A stretch of 64,000 bases of DNA, from assembly GCA_004431415.1 (NCBI GenBank), contig QPMI01000610.1:1-64000 (forward strand), given 5' to 3'. Source of the DNA: Cyanophora paradoxa. Lineage: Eukaryota > Glaucocystophyceae > Cyanophorales > Cyanophoraceae. Below the pieces are notes generated by a model. The model ran no database searches and was not told the DNA's origin. It worked only from the letters and a program-made list of their open reading frames with translations. The position numbers were made by a program, and so were the translations under genes. Below, piece by piece: positions 10,998 through 22,590 of this stretch (its first letter is position 1; each line of letters starts with the position of its first letter).

Positions 10998-12941
10998 CTA
11001 GGGGAGCTCGATGCCGGGCGGGGCGCCGGCGCGGGCGGCCACGCTCTGAACGAAGGCCCTGAGCTCGGCCTCGCGCTCGGAGGCCACGCGCCGCAGCTCC
11101 GCCGCCTCCTCGGGCTCCAGCGCCGGCCGCATCTGGCGACGTCGACGGTGATCATGCGCTGGAAGAGGCGCGGGGCCGAATCGCATCGACGGCGAACCTC
11201 CTCGCGGGTGGTGGGGTGCAGCTTGTACTTCGCCACCGGCTCGTACCTTCCGCGACGCGTCGGCGCACGTATGCGAACAAACTAGAGAGCCGGGGGCGCA
11301 CCACTCGGGCTCCATGCCGCAGCGGGCGCGGGCCGGCCGGTTGAACGGCGGCCGGAGCGGCGGGCTGCGATCGCAAGCGAGCTTCGAGTTCAGCGGCAGG
11401 CGAGAAGGGGAGGAGGAAGGGGCCGCGCGCGCGCGCGCGCGCGCCTGTAGTCGCGGATGCAGGCCTGGAAGTGCTGGAGGGGGTCCAGGCCCCGCCTGTC
11501 GCACTCGTACAGGAACCAGCGCATCCCCGCCGTCACTGCGCAGCGCGCTCGGGATGAGTCCGAACGCGAGGCTGAGCCGGGAGGAGGGCCGGGGCCCAGC
11601 GGACCGTGCTCCTCCTCCTGCGCGGACGGGCGAGCAGGGAGCCGTTCAACTTCAAGAGAGGGGGGGGGGGGGAGAGAGGGAAGGAGGGGGTACCTCGAAC
11701 ATGATCTGGCGGACGACCTCCATGGAGACGAAGTCGGCGGCGGAGTTCATGCGCTCGACGAAGCGCGGCCCGGCGTCCAGGCCCCGCGCCTCCTGCACCA
11801 GCGGCACCTGCAGGGGGGGGCTCGCCAGGGGGTACGGGGCTTCCGAGGGGCACGGGGGCGGACGACGGCGAGGCGGGCGGCGAGGTCGTGCTTCGTCGCC
11901 ACGGCGCAGTCCCACAGGAAATCGTGCCTGAGGGGTGGGAGGGGTACCGGTCTCGGGGGGGGGGGGGCCCACAGGAGAAGGGCGGGGGGGGGGGGGGCCG
12001 CACGCGGGCAGGGCGCCGTAGCGGGAGTCGAGGATTTGGAGGCGCTCGGCGAGCCACGAGAAGTGCCGGGCCTGGGGGTACGTGCACGGCCTGGTTCGAG
12101 GCGGCGCGGGGCGCGGAGGGAAGAGGGGTGTGGGGGTACGGCGCGCCTCGTCGTCGGCGACCTCGAGGAAATCTTTGTAGAATTCCTCCGGGAGGCCTGG
12201 GTACAGGAATGAGACGGAGAGGGGGCGGGCTGTGTGGGAGCGTGGGGGGTACCCAGCGGCGCGAAGCGGACGGCGATGTCCCTTGAGGGAGAGGGTACGC
12301 GTTCGGTGGGCGCGAGAGGGGATACCGGTGGCTGGGGAAAGGACACACCAAGCGAGGTCGATGGCATTCTGCGGCGGGGAGCAGCGGGTAAGCGCGGAGA
12401 GGGGCCCGAGGCCGGAAGGGGTACGGGGGCACCAGCTCGACGTGAGCAAGCCCGTGCAGGCTCCAGACCTGCCGCGACGGCGTCACAACCGGGGTGCGCG
12501 AGGGGGGTACAGGGGCCGCACGATGTTGGAGACGCCGAGGGCCTTGGGGAGGGGTACCTCGTGGGGGTGGACCAGACGGGGCTCCTCGGGGCGCGCGGGG
12601 TGCTCTGGCGGCTCCGCGGTCCCTGCAGGGGCGCCTCGCGCGCGCGCGGGGGGGGGTACACGCGGGAGAGGGCAGAGGGGGGTACGCGTGCGGACCGACG
12701 CCGGGGACCTCCCCCGCCTGCCAGAGGTGCCAGGCGGCGTGCGTGAGCTTGCACTTCGTCTCCGGGTCCGCCGTGTTCAGCACGAGCGCCCCGACCACCG
12801 CGAGGGGCAGGCCGCTGCGCCGCCGTCGGCGCGAGGGCCGCGGGCGGGTCGGGTCGGGCCCGGGCACCGTATGCGCTCGACGGCCTCGGAGTCAAGCGTC
12901 CCGTCGGCGATGGGCTCGCGCGTGCCGTCCAGGTTCTTCAT
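10998..12941 (-). CDS. DUF455 family ferritin-like protein
   Basis: This is a spliced minus-strand gene. Exon 1 starts at ATG 12941 (MKNLDGTREPIADGTL) and splices to GLPLAVVGALVLNTADPETK, then CKLTHAAWHLWQAGEV. Further exons carry SLHGLAHVELVP, NAIDLAW, LPEEFYKDFLEVADDEARH, HFSWLAERLQILDSRYGALP, HDFLWDCAVATKHDLAARLA, VQEARGLDAGPRFVERMNSA, RWFLYECDRRGLDPLQHFQA, RPPFNRPARARCGMEPEWY and a C-terminal helix ending GAPPGIELP with TAG. The motif order (HALAHIE-like, EEARHF, ARGLD, RPPFN.PAR) is that of DUF455, a family common in bacteria with a ferritin-like di-iron fold related to MiaE. The HxxHxE and ExxRH residues visible here are the expected metal ligands. The biochemical role is unknown. Introns contain GTACCCC motifs. 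Confidence 0.82.
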
Positions 12942-13811
12942 GCCTGGCGGGAGGCATTCGCGGGCGCAGCTGCCAGCTGCGGGGGCCGGGGCGCACCGGG
13001 CAGCGGGACCCTTGACGTCCTGTGCTGCAAGCGCACCTCGGGCCCTGTCTTGGGGGGTGTCATCGCCGCTTCTGCGAGGTGCGCCTGCGCATCGGAGGGT
13101 CAGCGAGGGACAAAGCGCGGCGCGCGTGCTTGCGTCAGCCCCACGCGCGCCGCGAGCGCGGGGGGCGGCGCGCGCAGCTGCGGCGGACTTGCTTCCTCGC
13201 ACATTCTAGGTGCATCTGGAGCGCACCTGGAGCTCAGCTGCTGCGCTCGAACTCGACGAGCTCGAGGCGAAGCGGAAGCGAAGCCGCGGGGCTGCTACAG
13301 GTGAGGCGAATCGCCGTGCTGCAGTGCTGAAGGCTAGCGCTCTCCTGCTCCCGAGCGCTTGCAGGGTCTGGCGGCCGGCGAGATTGCAGCTGAGCGACCG
13401 CGCGGTGGTGAGGTCTGCACGCAGCAGCGGCCTCCACCCGCAGATCACTCCGAACGCACCCCCCGCCAGCTTAACGACGCGTACGGCGGCGGGCAGATGG
13501 CGTGAACAGGGGTACGTTAGCTTACGGGAGCCCGTAAGTACCCGACCCGAAGCAAGCGGGTCGAGCGGGTTTCCATCGGCCCGACCGAACCACGACGAAC
13601 GCTCAGCTTCTCTTCGTCCAGCAGCTTCAGCAAGCAGCAGTCACCGCGTTTCCGATATCCCGAGCCGGTGATTTCCGCGATCCGCAACTCACGACGAGCC
13701 GAGGGTCTGCCCTTTTCGCCCATTCGAACGGCGCAACGTCTCCGAATTTTGAAGCCTTGTCACACTGCGAAGCTAGCATATTAAAGAAGAGCGATACGCA
13801 AACCTGCAGCA
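12942..13811. other. Intergenic / unassigned stretch
   Basis: Open frames exist on both strands (for example 13210-13671 plus), but none shows a domain, conserved motif or plausible splice context. The part nearest 13812 probably holds the promoter of the hAT-derived gene. I see nothing else I can support. Confidence 0.4.
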
Positions 13812-16800
13812 ATGAACACCGGCGATTCCGAGGCTCCGGCGCGGAAGAGGCCGCGAGGTTCGGCGCGTCCGGCTGGGCGAGCTGCTCGTCCCGACCGCGC
13901 GGCGCGCAGGCCCGAACCAGGCGACGCTCTTGCGTAGCGAGAACCTCACCTTCGTGGACGCCCCGGAGCTCGTCCCCTCCGCCTCGACGAAAGGCAAGCA
14001 GAAGTCAGCCTGCTGGAACTACTTCCGAGTGCAGAGGCAACACCCGCCGCCGCCCGACGGGCAGGCCGTCCTACAGGTCGTCTGTCTCTGCGGCGCCGTG
14101 TACCGATGGGGCTCCAACTTCGGTCCGCTTCGGCACCGCGCACGCATCCGGCGCCTCTTCTCACGCCGCTTCCCTCGCAGGGACCAAGAACATGAACGAG
14201 TGAGCTCTTAGCTTAGCTAGCTTCCCTCCGCGGCTCACTGAGCCGCCGCGCAGGCGTGCGCGGCGCCCGAACCGCCCCGGATCGAATTGATGCCCGCCGC
14301 GCGCCGCCGCGCGTGACCTCGCCGCGCAGACATCCGGACTCGGCACGCGGGGGACGAAGTGGGGGCGGTGAGGGCGCCCCGCGTCTCGTCGCCCCCGCGG
14401 GCCGTCCCGCTGGCCCTCCCCGCACCAGAGGCCGGGCCCAGCGGCTCCTCGCCGGCGGCCCCCGCGCCACGCGCCTCCGCCCCCGCGCGCATGCGGCAGC
14501 CGGCGGCGAACCGGCAGTCGGCGGCGCCCCGCCAGGGGGCGGCGGCCGACGGGGCGAACCCGGGCCTCGTCCTCAACCCGCGCCTCCTCCGCTCCGGCCT
14601 CGCCCGATTCGTCGTGCAGGAGGTGCCGCGTCCCCCGCCCCGCCCCCGCTTCCTCCCGCCGCCGACGCGCCGCCAGCCCGCCGGCGTGGACCTCGCCGGC
14701 ACGCCGCACCTGAACGAGCTCCTCCTGCTCGCCGGCGGGTGCGGCCCCGCACCATGCCGATCGCTCAGTACCCCTCTCCCCCCGAACCGGCGCGCAGGGT
14801 GCAGGCCGTGGGGGACATCCGCTCTCTCCGGTCGCTGCTTTTCAAGGAGTACTCGAACCAGGCTCGCACTGGCCGGCGCCGCCGGCGCGGAGCGTGCGGC
14901 GGCTGACGGGAGGCGGCGGGGCGGGCAGGTCGCTGGCCTAAAGGCAGTGCTGAAGCACCGGGACAGCGGCCCCTTTGCGGGGGCGAGCCTCGTCGCCACG
15001 CTCTGGTCCGGCCGCCGCTGGGTCCGGCCCCTCCTCTGCCTCTTCGTCTGCTGGATCGACCGGGTGCGTGGCCGGCGCGGGGCCCGCCGCCGCCGCCGGC
15101 GCTCTGGGGCGGGGGCCGAGGGGGCGGGGCGGCAGCGCGGGCTGCGGCGGCGCTGCCTGCTGGACGTGCGGCCGCTGGCGTCGCCCCTCACGGGCGAGCG
15201 CGTCCGCTCCGTTATCCTCACCTGCCTCGACGAGTGGGGCCTCTCCGACTCCGTCCGCCCGCCCCGCCCCCGCGCGACACCGCTGCTCTCATGCGCCGCC
15301 CCGCAGGTCCACTGCCTCCTCAGCGAGGACCTGGGCCGCATGGCGAGCCAGCCGCCCGCCCACTGCCGGCGCCGGCGCCCCGGCGCCCGCGCGCTGACGC
15401 GGGGCGGGGCGGGGCGGGGCGGGGCAGATCCGGCGGTGCCGGCGGGGCCGGGCGCGGGCGGCGGCGGCGTCGGACGACGAGAGCGACGAGGACGACGAGG
15501 GGACGGCGGCCCGGGGCTCGACGACGGCCTCCAGCCCGCCGGCGGCGAGGCGCGCCCCGCCCCTCTTCCCCACCCCCGCCCCGCCCCGCCCCGCCCGCCG
15601 CCCGGCCGGGCGGGCGTCGAGCGCGGGGCGGGGCGCGCAGGCGGACCAGTTCGGGAGATCGCGGCGCCGCGGGGCATGGCGGCGCGCTGGGCGCCCCGCG
15701 TCTGCAAGAGCGCCCTCCTCGACGACGCCGTCCGCCCTGCCCTCCCGCCTCGGCCCCCCTCGCCCTCGCCCCCGCCCGGCCGGGCCCAACCGGCGCGCCA
15801 GATCCGCAAGGCCATCGGGGCGTGCTGGCAGGCGCGGGACACCCTCGGCCGCGTCCGCAGGCCCGCCCGCCCGCCCGCCCCCCGCGTGAAAGGGAGGAAG
15901 CCGCCTCTCTGAAGGGGGCCGGGGCGGCGCAGGTTCCTGCGCACGCTGCGGCGGACCCCGCGGCTGCTCGAGATCCTCGAGGACTCCTCTCCCGACGTGC
16001 GCGCCGCCACTTTCTCCGTCGCCCTCCGCATCGGCGGGCACGCGGACCGAGGCCTCCCTCTTTGCGCAGCTCCTGCGGGCCGTCATGGACTGCCCGACCG
16101 CCTGGCACCACGCCTTCCTCATGGTGCGCCCGCCTTCTCTTTGCGGGCGGAGCGGAGAGGCCGGGCCGGAGGGTGGCGTGGGTGACGCGGCCCGCAGGCG
16201 CAGCGCGTGCTGCAGCTGCGGCAGCAGCTGGCGCGCTTTGCGGGCGAGGCGGAGGCGGCCGGCTTCGCGGACGCGACGGCCCGCTCCCTCCGCACCCTCG
16301 CCCCGCGCCTCGTGGTGCGGCGCCCCCGCCCTTGCCCCCGCCCCGCGCCGGCGGCGGCCCGAGCGGGGCGGGCGCAGCACATGCTGCCGCTGGGCGACGA
16401 GTGGGACGGCCTCGCCGAGTGCGTCCGGGTCCTCCAGGCGCGCCTCTACCCCCTTCCCTCCTCCCCCCTCCCGTCCCCTCTGACGCCCCGCGCAGCCGGC
16501 GCACGAGCTGGGGGAGCGGTTCCGGTCCCCGGCGTGCACGCCGGCCGACGCGCAGGTGGGCCCCGCCTCGGCGCGCCCGGCCAGGCAGGCGCCGGCCGAC
16601 GCTCGCGCGCCGCAGGTCGGCGTGTGGCGCGCCATCGAGCTCACCGAAGAGACGGCCCGGAGCCTGCGTGCGCCGGCACCTCCTGCTGCCCGCCTCGCTT
16701 GAACTTCCGCCCCGGGCGACGGCGACGGCGGGGCGGGGCGGGCAGGGACGGCGGGGGCGCGGGCCCTCGGCGACGAGCTGATCCTCGCCCTGCGGCGCGC

Positions 16801-17088
16801 CCTCTACGACGCCGCCGACGAGGTGCGCCGGGGCAGGGCCGCGCCGCGCCGGGCCGGGGCGAGGCGAGATGAGGCAAGCCGCGGGGGGCGGGGGGCAGGA
16901 CCTGGCGTGCGTGGCGCTGCACCCCTGCTATCGCAAGAAGCACCTCCGCAAGCGGGACATCGTCCTCGCCGCGCGGTGCGCGGGGCCTGCCCCCCCTCCC
17001 CCCCGCCCCCCCCCCTCTGAGGTGCGGGGGCAGGGCGCAGAAGCTCCTCGAGGCGCTCGTCGACGAGCTCTCCGTGCGCTTACTCCCG

Positions 17089-17123
<35 letters not shown>

Positions 17124-18169
17124 CCGCTCCGCCGCTCCCAGCCGACCCGAGGCGCCCGCGCGCCCGCGCGCCCAGCCGCCGAACCAGATGGCGCCGGGCC
17201 TCGCGCCGCCGGGGGCGCCCCTGTTGGGCCCGCACGCGCCGGTGGCGGGCATCGCGCTGCCGGCGCCGATGCCGGGGATGATGCCGGCCCCGCTCTTCTA
17301 CCCCGCCTTCAGCACGTACCCCATAGTGCAGCAGCCGCAGCTCCCGCAGCCGTACCCCCACCCGGGGGTGCGGGTGGGCGGGCGGGGCCCGCGGGGCCCG
17401 CGGGCGCCGGGGGGCGGGGAGGGCTCTTCGTCGGATGAGGGCGAGGCGGCCGCCACGCCGGCGCGCTACGAGCTCGAGCGCTTCTTCTCGGCGCGCCGCG
17501 TACCCCGGCCCCCTCCCCCCGGCGGCCGCGCGGGGCGCTGACGGCTGGCGGGCGGGCGCAGGAGAAGCGCGAGCAGGTGAACCGGGCCGCGATGGACCCC
17601 GTCCAGTGGTGGGTCCAGGTGCGCCTCTCCCGCCCCCGCGCCCGGCCGCCCCGCGCCCGTTCCGAGGCCCGGCGCGGGGGCGGCAGGCCGGGGCGCCGCA
17701 GTACCCGACGCTGCTGCGGGCGGCGCTGCGGCACATGGGGGCCCCCGTCTCGTCGGCCTTCGCGCGGACCTTCCTGGCGGCGGCGGCCCCGGGGCTTGAC
17801 TCGGAGGCGTGCCGGGGAGACTGGGAGCTCGCGCGCGCCCTCCTCTTCCTCCGCTCCGCCTTCGAGAGCGGCGGGGCGCCCTTCGAGGCGACCCGCCGCG
17901 CCACCGCGCGCCGCGCCCAGGGCGCCCCCGCCCCCGACGAGGCCAGCGACGGCGAGGGCCCCGCCCCCGGCCCCGGCCCCGCCCCCGAGGCCTCCGCCGA
18001 GGCGGGCCTCGGGGGGGCCCTCCCCGCCCCGTCCTTCGGGGGCGGTGGAGTGGAGGGCGAGGCGGGGGCGGAGGTCGAGGCGGAGGCCGGGGCGGAGGCG
18101 GGAAGCCCGGGGTCGAGCCAGGGCGCCCACGACGAGGCGGCCGGAGGCGACGGCCTCGCCCTCATGTGA
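13812..18169 (+). CDS. BED zinc finger / hAT-transposase-derived protein, many introns
   Basis: The gene starts at ATG 13812 with MNTGDSEAPARKRPRG, containing a basic nuclear-localisation-like cluster. A GTTCGG...GCGCAG intron joins it to PNQATLLRSENLTFV and a BED-like finger (KSACWNYFRV ... VCLCGAVYRWGSNFG). Later exons fit the hAT RNase H-like core: GPFAGASLVATLWSGRRWVR, LFVCWIDR, LLDVRPLASPLTGERV, RSVILTCLDEWGLS, KFLRTLRRTPRLLEILEDSS, LRAVMDCPTAWHHAFLM, DEWDGLAECVRVLQARLYP and LACVALHPCYRKKHLRKRDI. The C-terminal dimerisation block is DPVQWWVQ, YPTLLRAALRHMGAPVSSAF. The acidic Pro/Ala-rich tail ends DGLALM TGA. hAT proteins are cut-and-paste transposases. The many host-type introns and absence of obvious terminal repeats suggest a domesticated or ageing copy. 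I have not verified the DDE triad. Confidence 0.68.
17089..17119. repeat. Poly-C tract (31 C) in an intron
   Basis: This is an uninterrupted run of C inside an intron of the hAT-derived gene, just before the SRPEAPARPRAQPPNQMAPG exon. Runs of this length are prone to assembly error. Confidence 0.9.
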
Positions 18170-19529
18170 CGCGCGCACCCTGCTCCACGGGCCACGGGCC
18201 AAGCAAGCCGCGAGCTTGAGCGCCGGCGCCGGCGGCTAGTCATAGACTCATAGCTCGTGATGATATCAGCAGCAGCTGCAGCTGCGGACATAAAGCTCAT
18301 ACGCACCGACCTCGGACGACGGCCGCCAGCCTGGCACCAGCACAGCTCGTTTTTTTTCCTAATCGACCCAACACGGCCCGGATATGGGCAAGGGTAGCCG
18401 GCGATCGCGATAACTTTTCACCCGCCGCAAAACGGCTAGTCTCCTCGCAACAGCTTGTAGCCGGCATGCTACCGGGCAGATTGCACTAGCTAAAGCCGGG
18501 GAATTCCGAAAACCCGAGGGGAATTTAACGAAACCGGATATTTGGCCGTGTCGGGTCGACCGGTAAAAAAAACGAGCTGTGCAGGCGAGACGCCGCGAGA
18601 GCCAGCCTCAGCCAGGGGCGTAAAATGCGTCGGCTCAAGCGTCAATCGGTCGCGGGCCAATAGCAAGCACTTTTTGTGGCGATCGCGACTCGCGAGTCGT
18701 CGACGTTGGCGATTACTACTGGAGAGCTAGAAATATTTAGTGGACTGCATATTTATAGTACTAAACATTTTTGGGCGATCTATACTAAATATTTCCCGCC
18801 TGCATGCTAAAGCCGAGATTTTGTAGGGGTATACGTAGCTAGCTCCGGCCGTCTCCGCCATATAAAACCCCTGCCGCCGCGGCCCCTGCAGCTGCATGCG
18901 AAGGCTGACCTACTAAAGATCTAGATTTACCAGCTGCTAAAATATGGCAGTTTTGGCGAATTTTAAGTACTAATTATTTTCCTGTACTAAATTAAATAGT
19001 TCTCCAGTATTGTTCGAGTGGTTCTCGTGCGCGCGAAGTCGCCGCGAACGCGCGAACGCATTAGGGAGGGTACATATTATCCAGCCGCAGAGAGAGCGTG
19101 CGCATGCCGTACGCGTGAGCAGATATATACTACACACGCTTAAGCCTTTACGTACGAATCACGACTCACGGTAGTATACATAGGATCAGATAGGAGCCGG
19201 CGCCCAGCTTGGAGGATCGCAGCAACGTCATCAGACCGAAAACAGATCGGAGCAGCGCTTACAGCTCAGCGGCTAGCTGCTCAACCTCGCACATCGATCT
19301 GTCGCGGCACGAGCGGCAGCTGCAGCTGGCTCAGTGCTCTCAGTGTGTACTAGTTGGTGGCAGGCTCCGGCAGCTCGGCTTTCTGGGCCATGAGCGGTCC
19401 GATCGGCGACGCAGTAGTGATCATACGCATGAGATGCGCGTGATGCCCGGTGTCCCTCATTTCTAGCATGATCTAGTCCGCCGCCTCCAGGTGCACCTGG
19501 TAGATGGGACATTAGCGGGCGATGCAAAC
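18170..19529. other. AT-richer intergenic region
   Basis: This is a 1.3-kb stretch with markedly lower GC than the genes, with TTTTTT, AAATATTTA and TATATA tracts and short palindromes (CTAGCTAGC, GATCAGAT). It contains no domain-bearing frame. It presumably holds the 3' end signals of the upstream gene and regulatory sequence for the next unit. Confidence 0.5.
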
Positions 19530-19544
19530 TTACGATCGGGAACA

Positions 19545-19805
19545 TGTGGATGAGGTGAGCTTGAGCAGCGCGACTCGCAGAGTGTGCTTCCGCGCGGATG
19601 CCAGCATGCGCTTAAGCTTACTCCGCCCTGCCCGCTCCTTCCCAAGTTGAAGCGTTGCATACGCGCGCAGCTGTTTCATGCAGTCGCGCGTGAAGTCGTG
19701 GCTGAGGGACCGCCCTGGAAGGTCTCCCTCGAGGCGGCGGGCAACACGATCGCAGTAGAAACGCGGTGCGTGCCGCTGCTGCCAGGCTCTAGATCTCTCG
19801 TTCAA
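19545..19805 (-). CDS. Conserved minus-strand frame at the head of duplication copy A (candidate exon)
   Basis: The frame contains RFYCDRVARRLEGDLPGR, SLSHDFTRDCMKQLRAYA. The other copy (about 25810-25960, minus) reads RFDCDVVARCLERNLPGR, PFSHDIARDCVEQLRAYA. Amino-acid conservation in this frame between diverged copies suggests it is or was coding, divergent from the plus-strand gene. I recognise no family and cannot place the start codon with confidence. Confidence 0.35.
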
Positions 19806-20027
19806 ATTCAGACGCGCCCGCCCTCCTGCTTACTGGCCGCACAGCGAGTGGCCCTCGAGCTCGGTCGAGCAAATAACCGCGTATCGCGTGAGACAGCATT
19901 TGCCCGACGTTCCCGTTTCGTTCGCGACACGCGAAGTCTGCTCGCGCTCTCGAGCAGCGGTGCGCGCGTTACTCTTGTCTGGGGCGCCTCTAGCTCTCCT
20001 GTTCCCCGCTAACGTGGGTGCGGCAGG

Positions 20028-22581
20028 AATTCAACAAGGAGGTCGTCGCAGCCGATGAGGCGGTCGCCCTGCTGGATTATCCAGACCCGAGCGACCCCGA
20101 CTCGCTCGGCGCCGTCCGGATCCACCGCCTTGTCATGTCCTACTTCGGTTCGCGCCCCTCGGGACGCGCTCGAAGGCCCGAAGCTCATCGCTTGTGGGGC
20201 GCGTCCACCAGGATGGCGCATCGAGTCTCGCTTCCTCCACGCGAGCCGGCGGTGCGAATCTCGGATCCTTTGGCCAGCGCGCCCTGTCGCTGCTGTCGGT
20301 TCGTTTCTCTCTCTAACGTCCACTCATCCCAGGCTGCCCGACGGCTCGGCGTTGGCGATCATGGCCTACGCCGTACGCGAGGGGGACTGCTGGTGCCCGC
20401 CTCCCCCGGCCGGGCCGCCCGCTTTGACGTCAACCGCACGTGCACCCGCCAGGACTACGCGCCACATGCTGCAGAATGCGAGGGGGCTCATCGCGTGGCA
20501 CATCAGCAGCGCCGAGGGCGTCTCGGGGTGCAGGTGCGCTGGCCTCTCCGATCGTCAGCGCCCGTGGCTTTGCTGCACGCCCGATTCACGCGCTTCGCCC
20601 GTTAGGTACAAGTCCTTAGGTCTGTTCCACCGGAACCCGTCGTTCCTCGGGTTCCTGCCCCAATACAGTGAGCCACTACACTTCCCGCGCCCTGCGCCTG
20701 TCGCCCTCTCCTTCCCGCCCCGTCCGGTCTTGCCTTTGTGCTGCGCGCCCTCATTCGCGGATCCGCCCCCACAGTCATCTCCCAGATAGTTTGCCGCAAC
20801 TGTGCTAAGTACTCCTTCTCGGTGAGAGTTCGATTCGATGTATCGATTCTCGCCTTTCCATGATACGCGTACGCGACCTTGCCTTGACGCAGGTGCGGAG
20901 GCTGGTCCTGGCGGAGTACGCTCGGCAGTGCGGGAATGCCGGCGACTCGCGGCTCCGTGATCGCCCCTCCCCCATCTTCGCATCCGGGTCGGCCTCTGCC
21001 CCGCGCTTTAGGGGCCTCAGCGTCGGGGCCCTCGCGGAGGAGCCGTCCTCGCCGTTCTTCCTTCACGCGTGGGCCCCGCCCTCGCCCTCCACCCCCTCCT
21101 CGCTCGCCTCGACGGACGGCCTCTCGGATCCTTCGCCCGATGTGCCGGGGCCGAAGGTCAACGAGATCTTCTACGACCTGCTGGGCCTCCCGGTGAGACA
21201 GCTGTCTATCGCCGTGCCGCCGCTAGTTTCTGGCACTGAAGCGCTTACAGCCTCCGAAGACGGAGCCTTATTCGCCACGGACAGAGGCAGGCACCGAGCT
21301 ACCTGAAGCGCCTGTCCCGCCGCGCTCGTCCGACCTAACGCCGCCCGCAGGACTCGGCGCCCGAAGGGGCACCTCCTCCAGACGACATTCGACCGGAACT
21401 GGCGGAGGTGAAGGAGCCCGCGTTTCTCTCCAGGGTACGCGCGCCTCCCCACCGCCCTGCGCCGGCCGTCCTCACGTCGCGTGTCAGGCGGGCGAGGCGA
21501 TGCGGGCGTCGCTCGACCTCTCGCTGCAACTGGAGGCGATGTCTGTCACGGACGCGCCTCCGGCGCCGACGCGCGACGCGCCCCCGCCGCCCTACCTTGC
21601 GCCCGAGTCGTCCAAGACGGCGCGCTCCCGCCGCCGGGCGGATGCCGGCCTTGCGGAGGGGGAATCTCCCTCCGACAGGTGGCCCCCTTCTCCCCTTCTG
21701 CGCGCCAGCTGCGCCCGCTCAGGGAGCCCCCTCCCTCTTGCAGGCCGCCGCCTCGCCCTCGGCCCCAGCCTCTCGGAGATCTCCCGCCGCAAGCCGGAGT
21801 CTCTGCGCCCTACGAAGAAGCGATAGCGCTACCCCCGCCTCCGCCGCTACCCCCGCCTCCGCCGCTACCCCTGCCTCTGCCGATTCTCCGCTCTGCCGCT
21901 TCATCGGGGGGGTACGCTCCCCTCGTCTTAATCGGTAGCTGTATCGCGGTCCCTGAGCGAGCCGTGCGGGTGCGCGTGCAGGTCGAGGCCTGTTGTTGCG
22001 AGGGAGGCGGCGTGGGGCGCGGGAGGCGCGGGGGCGTCCTCGGCAACCCCCGCCGAGGCGAGGCGGCCCCTCTCGCGCTCAGCCGCTGCCTGCACACGCA
22101 CGCCCCTTCCACTGACGCTGGCGCGCAGGGGGCGGCGAGAGGCCTACCGCTGCTCGCGACCGGAGCGCCCATGTTTTTCAATATCGCAGCGCGAATGGCG
22201 AGCTCGATGACCGCGACGGTCCCGCGGCCCCTGCGGACCATCGTACCCCGCCCCGACTCTGTCCCCGTCGCTCCCACCCCCGACTTGCCGAGGAAGAAAA
22301 AGTGGCGTAGCGTGGAGACGCTGAAGAAGTGGCGCCGCTTGGAGGCGCTCCGGCAGCGCGCCCCGCCGACCCTCGCCCCCAGGCCGGAGCCGCCTGCGGC
22401 CTCTGCGGCCCCCGCTCAGGCCTTCCCCACCGCGAATTTCCCCTCCACGAGCTCGGCAGTGTCGGCACCGGCGCCAGCACCGGCGGAGGCCCCCGCCGAG
22501 CACCCCCCCTCGGGCAGCCCTGAGCCCCTCCCCGCCTCCGTTGCCCCGCTCGAACCGCATCCTCCTTCTCCGTCGACTTGA
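20028..22581 (+). CDS. Unrecognised spliced gene, copy A of duplicated pair
   Basis: I do not recognise this protein. The first visible exon follows a CAG acceptor at 20027 and reads EFNKEVVAADEAVALLDYPD, DPDSLGAVRIHRLVMSYF. Next come LEGPKLIACGARPPGW, RIESRFLHASRRCES, LPDGSALAIMAYAVREGDCW, RHMLQNARGLIAWHISSAEG, FHRNPSFLGFLPQY, VISQIVCRNCAKY and VRRLVLAEYARQCGNAGDS. A Ser/Pro-rich segment ends GPKVNEIFYDLLGLP, followed by PEGAPPPDDIRPELAEVKEP, AGEAMRASLDLSLQLEAM and a basic KKKWRSVETLKKWRRLEALR near the end. The upstream start exon is not identified. The C-terminal third is low-complexity and includes a 21-bp minisatellite. Exons are conserved with copy B, so the protein appears to have been under selection. 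Confidence 0.5.
21832..21890 (+). repeat. 21-bp minisatellite in duplicated gene copy A
   Basis: About three tandem copies of a unit containing GCTACCCCCGCCTCCGCC are present, absent from the corresponding place in copy B. The repeat lies near a likely exon-intron boundary of the unrecognised gene. Confidence 0.8.
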
Positions 22582-22590
22582 AGTACATGC

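Larger units (their letters stand above)
19530..22590. repeat. Segmental duplication, copy A
   Basis: This block is repeated in direct orientation at about 25740-28480, with TIM50 between the copies. Similarity begins near TTACGATCG...ACATGT in both copies and covers a conserved minus-strand frame and all recognisable exons of the plus-strand gene. One intron (about 21190-21330) is almost identical to 27370-27480, while other introns have diverged. Confidence 0.85.
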
